Assembly (NCBI RefSeq): GCF_015680405.1
Contig: NZ_JADLJS010000006.1
Location: 1 to 64,000 of the forward strand
Origin: Pseudomonas pudica
Lineage (GTDB): Bacteria > Pseudomonadota > Gammaproteobacteria > Pseudomonadales > Pseudomonadaceae
Direction of reading: 5' to 3'
Length of the DNA: 64,000 nucleotides
Shown: positions 34,412-43,161 of the stretch, piece after piece
How the letters are laid out: each line of letters starts with the position of its first letter
Numbering within the stretch: position 1 is the first letter of the stretch
Notes under the pieces: model-generated
Seen by the model: only the letters and a program-made list of their open reading frames with translations
What the model was told of the DNA's origin: nothing
Database searches by the model: none
Position numbers and translations under genes: made by a program

Positions 34412-35030
34412 CTACATCCGCGATGGTCAGGAGATCTATCGCAACTCCTTCCGGATCATCCGCGAGGAAGCCCGACTCGAGCGGATCCCCGCAGACCTCG
34501 AGAAGCTCGCCGTGCGCGTGATCCACGCCTGTGGCATGGTCGATGCCATCGATGGCCTGCAGTTCTCCGAAGGTGCCGGCCGGGCCGGGCGCGAGGCGTT
34601 GCTGAACGGCGCGCCGATCCTCTGCGATGCGCACATGGTCGCCGAGGGCATTACCCGCGCCCGTCTGCCCGCCGACAACAAGGTCATCTGCACCCTGCGC
34701 GACCCGAGCGTACCGGGCATGGCGAAAGACGCCGGCAACACCCGTTCCGCCGTGGCCCTGGAGCTGTGGCGACCGCACCTGGAAGGCAGTGTGGTGGTAA
34801 TTGGCAACGCGCCTACCGCACTGTTCTACCTGCTGGAAATGCTCGACGCCGGTGCCCCGAAACCGGCACTGATCCTCGGCTTCCCGGTCGGCTTCGTCGG
34901 TGCTGCCGAGTCCAAGGCGATGCTCGCCGCCGACAGCCGTGGCGTGCCGTTCGTGATCATGCAGGGCCGCCTGGGCGGCAGTGCGATGGCCGCCGCGGCG
35001 GTCAATGCCCTGGCCACGGAGGTGGAGTGA
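34404..35030 (+). CDS. cobH: Precorrin-8X methylmutase CobH
   Basis: A 208-residue enzyme that moves the C11 methyl group to C12 to give hydrogenobyrinate. The catalytic His lies in [22 protein letters not shown] and the Gly-rich [17 protein letters not shown] block are family signatures. Its start lies inside the end of cobG and its stop shares TGATG with cobI, indicating coupling. Confidence 0.93.
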   Translation: MIDYIRDGQEIYRNSFRIIREEARLERIPADLEKLAVRVIHACGMVDAIDGLQFSEGAGRAGREALLNGAPILCDAHMVAEGITRARLPADNKVICTLRDPSVPGMAKDAGNTRSAVALELWRPHLEGSVVVIGNAPTALFYLLEMLDAGAPKPALILGFPVGFVGAAESKAMLAADSRGVPFVIMQGRLGGSAMAAAAVNALATEVE

Positions 35031-35761
35031 TGGTGCCACGTGGACGTCTGCTGGGCCTGGGCGTAGGCCCTGGCGACCCTGAACTGATTACCCTCAAGGC
35101 CCTGCGCCTGCTGCGTGAAGCGCCCGTGGTCGGCTACTTCGTGGCCAAGGGCAAGCGCGGCAATGCCTTCGGCATCATCGAGGCGCACCTGCAGCCGGAG
35201 CAGACCTTGCTGCCGCTGGTCTACCCGGTAACCACTGAAGCGCTGCCAGCGCCGTTGTCCTATGAACAGGTGATCAGCGACTTCTACGACGAGGCCAGCG
35301 TGCAGGTAGCCGAGCACCTGGATGCCGGCCGCGACGTGGCGGTGATCTGTGAGGGCGACCCGTTCTTCTATGGTTCCTACATGTACTTGCATGACCGCCT
35401 GGCGCAGCGCTACGAGGCCGAAGTGATCCCCGGCGTCTGCTCGATGCTCGGTGGCGCCTCGGTACTGGGCGCGCCGCTGGTGTACCGCAACCAGAGCCTG
35501 TCGGTGCTGTCTGGCGTGTTGCCGGCCGATGAGCTCAAGCGTCGCCTGGCCGACGCCGACGCGGCGGTGATCATGAAACTTGGCCGCAACTTCCCCAAGG
35601 TGCGCGAAGTGCTGGCCGAACTGGGCATGGACGGGCGCGCGCTGTATGTGGAGCGGGCCACCATGGCCAACCAGAAGATCGTGCCGCTGGACCAGGTCGA
35701 CCCACAGTCGTCGCCGTACTTCTCGCTGATCATCGTGCCGGGTGAAAAATGGCAGGGCTGA
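35030..35761 (+). CDS. cobI: Precorrin-2 C20-methyltransferase CobI
   Basis: A 243-residue SAM-dependent methyltransferase of the tetrapyrrole family. The N-terminal [32 protein letters not shown] and [13 protein letters not shown] are motifs of precorrin-2 C20-methylation. GTGGAG precedes the ATG, which overlaps the cobH stop. It acts before CobG. Confidence 0.93.
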   Translation: MVPRGRLLGLGVGPGDPELITLKALRLLREAPVVGYFVAKGKRGNAFGIIEAHLQPEQTLLPLVYPVTTEALPAPLSYEQVISDFYDEASVQVAEHLDAGRDVAVICEGDPFFYGSYMYLHDRLAQRYEAEVIPGVCSMLGGASVLGAPLVYRNQSLSVLSGVLPADELKRRLADADAAVIMKLGRNFPKVREVLAELGMDGRALYVERATMANQKIVPLDQVDPQSSPYFSLIIVPGEKWQG

Positions 35762-35763
35762 AC

Positions 35764-37446
35764 ATGCACCAGGCACCGGCGATCGTCATTCTTGGCCAGG
35801 GCAGCCTGGCCACGGCGCAGCGTATCCAGCAGTGTTATCCGCAAGCATCGATCCATGGGCTGGAAGGCCGGGTCGAGGGTGCCGACCTTTGCTACACCGC
35901 GTTCGGCGATACCCTGCGGGGGCTGTACCAGCAGAACACACCGATCATCGCCCTGTGCGCGGCGGGTATCGTCATCCGCAGCCTGGCCAGCCTGCTCAGC
36001 GAGAAAGGTGTCGAACCACCGGTACTGGCCGTGGCCGAAGACGGCAGTGCCGTAGTGCCGTTGCTCGGAGGCCTTGGCGGTGTGAACGTGATGGCACGGG
36101 AAATCGCTGAAGCATTGGGTGTTGCTGCGGCGATCACCACCAGCGGCGAGCTGCGTTTCGGTACCTGTCTGCTGAACCCGCCGCAAGGCTATGCATTGGC
36201 GGATATCGAGCAAGGCAAGCGCTTTGTCTCCGACCTGTTGGCTGGCGAGGCGGTGCGCATCGAAGGTGACGCGCCGTGGCTGCAGCAGGCGCAGTTGCCT
36301 GCCAGCGAGGCGGCCCGGCGTACCATCCATGTGGGATACCAGGCCCGCCCGGCCAGCCGCGATGAGCTGCTGATCCACCCGCGCTCGGTGGTAGTGGGTG
36401 TTGCCGGCGGCAGCCTGGCCAGTATCCGGGCGGCACTGCAGCAAGCCGGCATAGCCGAGCCTGCGGTGGCGTGCCTGCTGGCCGACGAGCGAGCCATGGC
36501 CGACAGCGCCCTGCACGAGGCAGCACAGGGCCTGGGAGTTGCCCTGCGCTTTACTGCCCGGACGCATGACCTGGCCGGGATGGTTGCCGCAGCATTGCCC
36601 GCTGCGCAACTGATCGAGGTGGCAGACGTGGTCATCGCGGTGGCACCTGCCCCGGTCGAGGTGAAGCAGGTTGGCCGTCGTCGGGGTCGCCTGGCGGTTA
36701 TCGGCCTGGGGCCGGGCGCTGCCGAGCTGATGGTACCGGCGGTCAAGGCCGAACTGGCACGGGCCGAGGATGTGCTCGGTTACGAAACCTATGTGCGCAT
36801 GGCCGGCCCGTTCCGTGACGATCAGGTGCTGCATTGCACCGACAACCGTGAAGAGATGCAGCGTGCCCGGCATGCCTTCGAACTGGCGGCCCAAGGCCGT
36901 TCGGTGGTGGTGGTATCGTCGGGCGATCCGGGTGTGTTCGCCATGGCGGCAGCGGTACTTGAAGCGCTGCACGAGTCCACTGACCCGGCCTGGCACCGGG
37001 TGGATCTCGAGATTTTGCCGGGGGTGTCGGCCTCGCTGGCGACAGCCGCTCAGGCGGGCGCGCCGCTGGGGCATGACTTCTGCGTGATGTCGCTGTCGGA
37101 CAACCTCAAGCCTTGGTCGATCATTGAAAAGCGTCTGGACCTGGCGGCCCAGGCTGACTTGGTGCTGGCGTTCTACAACCCGATTTCCAAGGCCAGGCCG
37201 CACCAGCTTGGGATGGCGCTGGAGGTTGTGCGTCGGCACCGCAAGGGGAGCACGCCTGTAGTCCTTGGCCGTGACATCGGTAGGCCGGGGCAGACGCTGA
37301 AGGTCGTCACATTGGCCGAGCTGCTGCCAGAAATGGTCGACATGCGCACCATGGTGTTGGTTGGCTCTTCTACAACCTGCGTGTTTCCTCGCCTTTCGGG
37401 TGGGGAGTGGGCCTACACACCGCGTTGGTACCCCTCGGCTTCCTGA
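35764..37446 (+). CDS. cobJ: CobJ precorrin-3B C17-methyltransferase with N-terminal CbiG-like domain
   Basis: A fusion of about 560 residues. The N-terminal ~290 residues resemble CbiG (CAAGIVIRSLASLLSEKGVEPPVLAVAEDGS and a middle domain with VVVGVAGGSLASIRAAL). The C-terminal half is a tetrapyrrole methylase with GLGPGAAELMVPAVKAEL, VVSSGDPGVFAMAAAVLEAL and LEILPGVSASLATAAQAGAPLGHDFCVMSLSD, which are CobJ motifs. CobJ methylates C17 and contracts the ring. The ATG at 35764 is preferred, with CAGGG upstream; ATG at 35749 would overlap cobI by 13 bases. The CbiG part fits lactone opening in the CbiD-type route. Confidence 0.88.
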   Translation: MHQAPAIVILGQGSLATAQRIQQCYPQASIHGLEGRVEGADLCYTAFGDTLRGLYQQNTPIIALCAAGIVIRSLASLLSEKGVEPPVLAVAEDGSAVVPLLGGLGGVNVMAREIAEALGVAAAITTSGELRFGTCLLNPPQGYALADIEQGKRFVSDLLAGEAVRIEGDAPWLQQAQLPASEAARRTIHVGYQARPASRDELLIHPRSVVVGVAGGSLASIRAALQQAGIAEPAVACLLADERAMADSALHEAAQGLGVALRFTARTHDLAGMVAAALPAAQLIEVADVVIAVAPAPVEVKQVGRRRGRLAVIGLGPGAAELMVPAVKAELARAEDVLGYETYVRMAGPFRDDQVLHCTDNREEMQRARHAFELAAQGRSVVVVSSGDPGVFAMAAAVLEALHESTDPAWHRVDLEILPGVSASLATAAQAGAPLGHDFCVMSLSDNLKPWSIIEKRLDLAAQADLVLAFYNPISKARPHQLGMALEVVRRHRKGSTPVVLGRDIGRPGQTLKVVTLAELLPEMVDMRTMVLVGSSTTCVFPRLSGGEWAYTPRWYPSAS

Positions 37447-37495
37447 ATGCCGCGGAAACTCTTCAGCGCGTTGCGTATCGCCCGTGCTGGCTAAG

Positions 37496-37525
37496 GTGGC
37501 TGCCCCTGACTCATGGGGCAACCAT
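37496..37525 (+). other. 5' hairpin before the ribosome-binding site of the three-gene block
   Basis: TGCCCC and GGGGCA pair around a TGACTCA loop, extended by TGG/CCA beyond one mismatch. The hairpin ends 2 bases before AAGGAG (37527-37532), so it could influence translation initiation or stabilise the message. Confidence 0.45.
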
Positions 37526-37539
37526 CAAGGAGTTTCCAA

Positions 37540-38223
37540 ATGTCCGAAGCAACACAAGGCACCACCATCAACGATTCTGCCATTCTGGTCGAAGGCAACC
37601 TGCTGGCCTGCGGCGCGGGCATGTCTGCGCAAAACCGCCGCGATGTGAAGAATGCCTTCCACTTTGCCACGCTGGTGGCCGACAAGGACTTGGACACCGA
37701 AAAGCAGAGCAGGCAGTGGTACGACAAATTCGTCGATGTCATGCGTGATCTCGGCTTCACTGTCCCACGGCGCAGTTTCGAACTGGAAACTTCGGCTGAG
37801 CTGTCCGTCACCGTAGGCGCTGTCGCTACCCGGGCGATCGGTGTGATCGGTAATGCGATGTTGGGCGGGACGCAGCTGGGTGAGGTGGCGAGGAGGGCCT
37901 TCGACAAGATGACTACCGTCGAAGACAGCGCCAAGGTGCTCGACCACAAGCGCAAGAACAAAGCCCGGGGATTGGTCGGCATGGCAGCCTGCATCGAAAC
38001 CGAAAACAACGATGTGGTCATGGTAGTGAGCTGCATCCAGGCGTCTGCCCCGACACTGGACGACGACGCGCTGGGCATGCAGTGGAAACTGGAGAAGACA
38101 CATTACTACGCAGGTACGGCAGTGCTCACGCTCAACAACTTCGTCTACGACAAAGTCCGTGAAACCGTCGAAAACAAGCTCGGTGTGCGCAGCGTCGAGA
38201 ACGTTCTCCAGTACGACATCTGA
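37540..38223 (+). CDS. Uncharacterised protein, first of three related genes
   Basis: A 227-residue protein of unknown function with no signal peptide. It has an N-terminal segment with Gly (LLACGAGM), a helical signature W60-Y...L71-G-F73, and a hydrophobic Gly/Ala-rich stretch at about 87-110 (LSVTVGAVATRAIGVIGNAM). A beta-rich C-terminal half ends YDI. The W-[YF]-x10-G-[FW] spacing is shared with the two genes downstream and the C-terminus resembles that of the third (FDI). AAGGAG gives a strong start at 37540. Sampled lines have about 52-63% GC against 65-68% in cobJ. The hydrophobic stretch might enter membranes; this is inference. Confidence 0.75.
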   Translation: MSEATQGTTINDSAILVEGNLLACGAGMSAQNRRDVKNAFHFATLVADKDLDTEKQSRQWYDKFVDVMRDLGFTVPRRSFELETSAELSVTVGAVATRAIGVIGNAMLGGTQLGEVARRAFDKMTTVEDSAKVLDHKRKNKARGLVGMAACIETENNDVVMVVSCIQASAPTLDDDALGMQWKLEKTHYYAGTAVLTLNNFVYDKVRETVENKLGVRSVENVLQYDI

Positions 38224-38229
38224 CGATAG

Positions 38230-38254
38230 GGCGGCGTTGTTGCGACGCCGCCTT
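38230..38254 (+). terminator. Stem-loop between first and second genes of the block
   Basis: A perfect 8-bp GC stem (GGCGGCGT/ACGCCGCC) with a 7-base loop is followed by TTGTT. It lies 6 bases after the stop of the first gene. It could act as a leaky terminator that makes the first product more abundant than the next two. Confidence 0.55.
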
Positions 38255-38282
38255 GTTCGACTCTTTGTGACGAGGCAACGCA

Positions 38283-38963
38283 ATGGACAGAACAGCTGAA
38301 CAACTGATGTTGATTGGCGGAACGGCATTACTGTATCGCGTGGACACTGGTCAGATTCAACTTCAGGCCGCCTTCGACTCCATCCTTTACGCCCAGCTGG
38401 TGGCCAACAGGAATGCGGGGTCACGCTTTGAGCACTACGAAGCCTGGTATGACGCCTATCGCGAGGCATACCGGCAGCTAGGCTGGATCAAGCTGGCCAG
38501 CACGCATGACCTGAAACAGTTGGGTCAGCCCGTGCGCAGCGCGCAGATCCAGCCACTCGAAGCGTGGCTGAAGATGCGCTCGATCCGCCATGAGGCTGTG
38601 CTGGCGGCAGTAAAGAGTGGCCTGGGGCGATCGATCGAAGGTTTTCGCCACCAGCTGAAGTTCAGCACGCAGGGAGCACAATTGGTGATCGAGCTCGGCC
38701 TCCTCAAGCCGGGGCCGGCGCTGGACCTTTGCAGTATTACCCTGCATTTCGACAAGCCGATCGCCAGCATCTCGCAGGAGATGTTGCTGGGCGAGCACTT
38801 GCTCAAAGGCGAGGCCGAGTTCAACGGGATTTCTTTGGTGCTCGACAATGGGCGCTTCCAACACCAGCGGGATGAATTGCAGGCATTGATGAAAACCAAG
38901 GATGCCCAAGGGGAATACCGGTTCGACCCCTACGCGCCGTCAACAGGAGCCGATCATGAATGA
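38283..38963 (+). CDS. Uncharacterised protein, second of three related genes
   Basis: A 226-residue protein of unknown function. The N-terminus has a Gly-containing hydrophobic segment (LMLIGGTALLY), an A-x-L-V-A motif like that of the first gene, and W55-Y...L66-G-W68, the shared signature with identical 12-residue spacing. A beta-rich region follows (AQLVIELGLLKPGPALDLCSITLHF), but the C-terminal end diverges. No signal peptide is seen. GAGG lies upstream of the ATG. It overlaps the third gene by 8 bases, so these two are coupled. It is not related to anything I recognise. Confidence 0.72.
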   Translation: MDRTAEQLMLIGGTALLYRVDTGQIQLQAAFDSILYAQLVANRNAGSRFEHYEAWYDAYREAYRQLGWIKLASTHDLKQLGQPVRSAQIQPLEAWLKMRSIRHEAVLAAVKSGLGRSIEGFRHQLKFSTQGAQLVIELGLLKPGPALDLCSITLHFDKPIASISQEMLLGEHLLKGEAEFNGISLVLDNGRFQHQRDELQALMKTKDAQGEYRFDPYAPSTGADHE

Positions 38964-39579
38964 GTCCACATCTGCCGTGATCGGCGCAGGGATCGTTTCC
39001 TTCCTGCCGGGAATTTCTGCGAGGCACAGAGACAAGGTGAAACTGGCCCTGGCGATGGCCGAGCGTTCCACCGAGGCAGCGTATAGGGAAGGGCTGATCG
39101 AGGACTGGTTTGCCTACTACCGCAACCAGCTCAAGTACATGGGCTGGGACGCCGTTTCTGCCGAGCAGGTGCATTGGCCAGACGAGCAGCGTGCCAGGCA
39201 AGCTGATCAGGTGCTGGAAACCATTGCCGCAACCGCTGGTGAGCACTTTGCTTCGGTAATCGGTATTTCCATGCACAAACTGTTGGCCAACCCGACGCCT
39301 TTGCGGGAGCTGGAGCGGCGTGCCTACGAACGGCAGCATTTCCAGTTGTTGCCCTGTGCGCCCGCCGGAGCCAACCGGGTGGATATGGTGCTCTACCATG
39401 AAACGGACACACGCTCGGCGTACAGTGCGGGCTTTATCAGCCACAAGCGCAGCCACCGGAACGTGCGTGCGGAGTTGGTACGCTTCAACCTCCTGGCGTT
39501 CGAGCACAGTTATTTGCCCAAGGTGCAGGACCGCGTCGTGCAGGTTTCCTTGCAGCGCATACTGGATTTCGACATCTAG
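38956..39579 (+). CDS. Uncharacterised protein, third of three related genes
   Basis: A 207-residue protein of unknown function. It starts inside the end of the second gene with CAGGAG upstream. An N-terminal Gly-rich segment (SAVIGAGIVSFLPGI) is followed by the signature W51-F...M62-G-W64. A helical middle precedes a beta-rich C-terminus ending FDI, which can be aligned by eye with the first gene (DMVLYHET with DVVMVVSC; both end in an aromatic residue followed by DI). Its stop shares CTAG with the convergent marC stop. The three genes look like an ancient triplication kept as one unit. Confidence 0.72.
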   Translation: MNESTSAVIGAGIVSFLPGISARHRDKVKLALAMAERSTEAAYREGLIEDWFAYYRNQLKYMGWDAVSAEQVHWPDEQRARQADQVLETIAATAGEHFASVIGISMHKLLANPTPLRELERRAYERQHFQLLPCAPAGANRVDMVLYHETDTRSAYSAGFISHKRSHRNVRAELVRFNLLAFEHSYLPKVQDRVVQVSLQRILDFDI

Positions 39580-40172
39580 GGCGCGAGGTAGCCTTTGATG
39601 CCTGTGAAGATGATCTGTGCAGCCAGGGCGCAGACGAACAACCCCATCAGGCGGCTGACGATCTGCAGGCCTTGGTCGCCGAGGATGCGCTCGATACGGT
39701 GTGACAGGTATAGCACCAGGCCTACGGTGAAACTGGCCAGGGCGATGCTGATGATGGCCAGCAGTTTGTCGTCCCAGTGCGGTTGGCCGACACCCATTAC
39801 CAATAGAGCACCGATGGTGCCCGGGCCGACGGTCAGCGGGATGGTCAGCGGCACGATGGTCACATCCTGCTGCACGTTGTCGGCTTGTACCGCGGACTTG
39901 CCTTGGGCCATGCCCAGTGCCGAGATGAACAGCACGCTGCCGGCGCCGATGCGGAAGGCGTCGGCAGTGATACCGAAAATGCCGAAGATCGCTCGCCCGA
40001 ACAGGTACAACAGGACACTGGCGATGAGCGCGGCGATGGCGACCTTCCATGCCAGCTGCTTGCGCTCTTTGCTGGAATGGCCGCGGGTCAGGCTGATGAA
40101 GCACGACAGCACGAAGAACGGGCTGTAGAGCACGAGCATTTTCAGGTAGACACTGAACAACTCATGGAGCAT
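39576..40172 (-). CDS. MarC-family integral membrane protein
   Basis: A 198-residue inner-membrane protein with six predicted helices. The family blocks FGITADAFRIGAGSVLFISALGMAQ and VPLTIPLTVGPGTIGALLVMG match MarC/YchE/YhgN. No transport substrate has been established for the family; an antibiotic-efflux role once proposed for MarC was not supported. It is transcribed toward and overlaps the third gene of the unknown block by four bases. Confidence 0.85.
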   Translation of the reverse strand: MLHELFSVYLKMLVLYSPFFVLSCFISLTRGHSSKERKQLAWKVAIAALIASVLLYLFGRAIFGIFGITADAFRIGAGSVLFISALGMAQGKSAVQADNVQQDVTIVPLTIPLTVGPGTIGALLVMGVGQPHWDDKLLAIISIALASFTVGLVLYLSHRIERILGDQGLQIVSRLMGLFVCALAAQIIFTGIKGYLAP

Positions 40173-40245
40173 GGGGCTAGTCCAGGCAGTTATGGCTGGG
40201 CAGAGTTTATCAGCAGATTCTGTTGATAGCCTTGCCGGCCTCAGA

Positions 40246-43017
40246 TCAGGAACTATGCACCGGATCCACCTTGGCTTCCCGGTGATTGGCCCAGTACTGG
40301 ATCAGCTCTCGCAACTGCGACAATTCCACCGGTTTGGCCATGTGCCCGTCCATGCCCGCCAGGCGTGCACGCTCCTTGTGTTCGGCAAGTATGTGAGCGG
40401 TCAGCGCCACTACCGGGGTGCGCTGGCGCTGGTTGGCGGCTTCCCAGGCGCGCAGCTGCTGGGTGGCCGAGAAACCGTCCAGTATCGGCATTTCGCAGTC
40501 CATCAGCACCAGGTCATAGCGCTGCGCCTTCATCGCCTGCAAGGCCTCTTCGCCATTGCTGGCGGTGTCTGGCTCGAGGTTGAGCTTGCCGAGCATGCCG
40601 CGAATTACCTTGGTCGAGATGCTGTTGTCCTCGGCGACCAGCACGCGGAAGTCGCCGGGCAGGTCCAGTGCCTGGGGGATGCCGGGCAAACTGGCTGGCA
40701 CGGCTTGTTCGCGGCCGCGCTGGGCCAGCTCTTCGGCCAGAGTGGTTTTCAGCGTGTAGCCCGCCACCGGCTTGGCAAGGATCCGCTTGACCCCGGCGTT
40801 GCGCGCAATGACCTTGCTCGGCGCGTTGCTGATGCCGGTGAGCATCACTACCAGGATGTCGTGGTTCAGGCTCGGGTCTTCCTTGATCTTGGCGGCCAGC
40901 TGCATGCCGGTCATGCCTGGCATGTTCTGGTCCAGCAGTACGGCATCGAAGTAGTCGCGCAGGTGGGCCTTGGTGCGCAGCAGGGCCAGGGCTTCCTTGC
41001 CCGACGGGACCGCGCTGACGTTCATGCCCCAGGCACTGCACTGCTGTACCAGCACCTTGCGGCAGGTGTCGTTGTCATCCACCACCAGTACCCGAGCATC
41101 ACGCAGCGGGCCTTCGAGGTCGGCCGGTGGCTGTTCGAGGCGCGAAGGGTCCAGCGGCAGCGTCAGCCAGAGAGTGTTGCCCATGCCGGTGCTGCTCTTG
41201 ATGCCGAACTCTCCCTGCATCAGGCCGATCAGCTGCTTGGCGATCACCAGCCCCAGATGGCCGCCCAGCTTGTTGCTGGAGAGGAAGTGGTGGCTGTGCA
41301 ACTCGGCCTGCAGCAAGGCTTCGCGGTCAGCGGCGGGCAACGGTTCGCCGCTGTCCTGCACGGCGATGCGCAGGCGCGGTACCTCGCCGCGCTGGTCCAG
41401 CGCCACCACCAGCAGGATTTCGCCCTGATCGGTATTTTTCAGGGCATTCTCCAGCAGGCTCGACAAGGCCTGGCGAAGGCGCGTCGGGTCGCCGCTGATT
41501 ACCCGAGGTACTTGCGGCTGGGTGAAGCTGATCAGTTCGATGTTCTGCTGTTCGGCCTTGGCGCGGAAAATGTTCAGGCAATCCTCGATCAGAGCGTTGA
41601 GGTCGAACTGCACATCATCGAGTTCGATCTGCCGGGATTCGAGCTTGGAAATGTCGAGAATCTCGTTGATCAGCGTGAGCAGCTCGTTGCCGGCGCTGTG
41701 AATGGTCTGTACGTAGTCGCGCTGCTTGACCGACAGCGGCGTCCCCAGCAGCAGTTCTGTCATGCCCAGCACACCGTTCATCGGGGTGCGGATTTCGTGA
41801 CTGATCTTGGCCAGGAATTCGGCCTTGGCGTTGATTTCGGCATCGCTGGCTGCCAGGGCGCGGCTGGCGCTGAAGCGCTCCTCGCTCATGCGCCGCAGGC
41901 GTTCGCTGACTGCCAGGTTGAGCAGCAGGCCGCTGGCCACCGTCAGCCCCAGCAGGATGCACAGCAACCAGGGCGTAGAAGTACGGGTCAGGCCCAGCAG
42001 CGCCGGCAGCAGCACCAGGCCACCGAGGTTGAACACCACCATGGCCAGGCTGAACAGGCGTGCGGGTGCATAGCCCTTGTACCAGTGGTAGCTGCTGACC
42101 AGCAGCATGCTCACGGTGCCCAGGGCCATCAGGGCGTAGGTCATCAGGTTGAGGGGCAGGGTGTCGACGAACAGCAGCACCAACCCGCTCAACCCGACCA
42201 CCAGCATCTCGCCCTGCAGCAGGCGGTTGAGCCGTGGCGAGTTGCATGGCGAAAAGAAATGCTGGGTGAAGCACAGCCCGGCCAGGCCGGCCAGGACGAG
42301 AGTCAGATATGCGGCGGGCGTCTGCGCGCTGTGCCACACGTGCCACCACGGGCCGCTCAGGTTCAGCAGGATCAGGCCGCTGAGCAGCATCAGGCCGTGG
42401 TACAGCGCCAGGATCAGGGTGGTGTTGGAGCGGCTGTAGAGGAAGCGGATCAGGTTGTGCATGATCAGCATCACCAGGCCGCCGAACAGCATACCGAACA
42501 GCAGCGGCTGGCGTTGGTCGGAGGCTGCCACGGCCGCAGGCTCCAGACTGATGGCCGGGCGCAGCTGATGCTCGGAAACCAGGCGCAGGTAGATATCCAG
42601 GGGTTGCTTGCTGTTGGGCAGGGGCAGTACATGGTCGCTGCCACGCAGGGTCGGGCTGGCATTGCCGGCCTGGCGCCCATGGTGCAGCTGACGCAGAAGC
42701 TGGTCGCCCTCGAGGGCGTAGAGGTCCAGGCCCGAAAGGTCTGGGGCGAAAACCCGCAGCAGTTGTTCCTGCTCGCCGGGCTCCAGGCGGTAGTGCAGCC
42801 AGAGGGCCTGTTCCGCAGGGGCGGCATCCAGGTCGGCGAGGACAAGCGGGCTGAACTGGTTGCGGTAACGCTCGGAGCGCACGTCGCTCAGTTGCAGGTT
42901 GGCCTGTTCGTCGAGCAGAACGGCCCAGCCTCCGTCATGTTCGGCCGCAGCCGGGAACATGCAGAGCAAGGTCAGCAAGCTGACGATCAGAGCTGAGGCA
43001 ATCCGAAGCCGACGCAC
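40246..43017 (-). CDS. retS: Hybrid sensor kinase RetS
   Basis: A 923-residue membrane sensor. The order is a signal peptide (1-25), a periplasmic 7TMR-DISMED2-type domain (about 40-165), seven helices (about 172-370), a HisKA domain with H407 in SHEIRTPMNGVLGM, an ATPase domain, and two receiver domains with phospho-Asp candidates D696 and D840. In P. aeruginosa this architecture and the position beside purD-purH-fis define RetS, which binds GacS and blocks the Gac/Rsm switch. The ATP-binding G1 box reads DSGEP instead of DxGxG and G2 is shortened (GGHLGL), consistent with a weak or regulatory kinase. Confidence 0.88.
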   Translation of the reverse strand: MRRLRIASALIVSLLTLLCMFPAAAEHDGGWAVLLDEQANLQLSDVRSERYRNQFSPLVLADLDAAPAEQALWLHYRLEPGEQEQLLRVFAPDLSGLDLYALEGDQLLRQLHHGRQAGNASPTLRGSDHVLPLPNSKQPLDIYLRLVSEHQLRPAISLEPAAVAASDQRQPLLFGMLFGGLVMLIMHNLIRFLYSRSNTTLILALYHGLMLLSGLILLNLSGPWWHVWHSAQTPAAYLTLVLAGLAGLCFTQHFFSPCNSPRLNRLLQGEMLVVGLSGLVLLFVDTLPLNLMTYALMALGTVSMLLVSSYHWYKGYAPARLFSLAMVVFNLGGLVLLPALLGLTRTSTPWLLCILLGLTVASGLLLNLAVSERLRRMSEERFSASRALAASDAEINAKAEFLAKISHEIRTPMNGVLGMTELLLGTPLSVKQRDYVQTIHSAGNELLTLINEILDISKLESRQIELDDVQFDLNALIEDCLNIFRAKAEQQNIELISFTQPQVPRVISGDPTRLRQALSSLLENALKNTDQGEILLVVALDQRGEVPRLRIAVQDSGEPLPAADREALLQAELHSHHFLSSNKLGGHLGLVIAKQLIGLMQGEFGIKSSTGMGNTLWLTLPLDPSRLEQPPADLEGPLRDARVLVVDDNDTCRKVLVQQCSAWGMNVSAVPSGKEALALLRTKAHLRDYFDAVLLDQNMPGMTGMQLAAKIKEDPSLNHDILVVMLTGISNAPSKVIARNAGVKRILAKPVAGYTLKTTLAEELAQRGREQAVPASLPGIPQALDLPGDFRVLVAEDNSISTKVIRGMLGKLNLEPDTASNGEEALQAMKAQRYDLVLMDCEMPILDGFSATQQLRAWEAANQRQRTPVVALTAHILAEHKERARLAGMDGHMAKPVELSQLRELIQYWANHREAKVDPVHSS

Positions 43018-43161
43018 TACGAAATCCCTTCTTAGCCAAGGTGCCGGGTATTAACTATGCGCGGCGCGCCAAGTCGAAGGCAAGGCCTCTCGGGGCCCTG
43101 TCGACGAGCCGGATGCCGCAGGCGCAAGGTGCTGAGGCGCACTGCGGCAGGCCGGTACAAC

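Noticed and set aside
35410..37521. A 703-codon minus-strand ORF opposite cobI-cobJ
   Set aside because: Shadow of the cob genes. It has no motifs, and the plus-strand genes are well supported.
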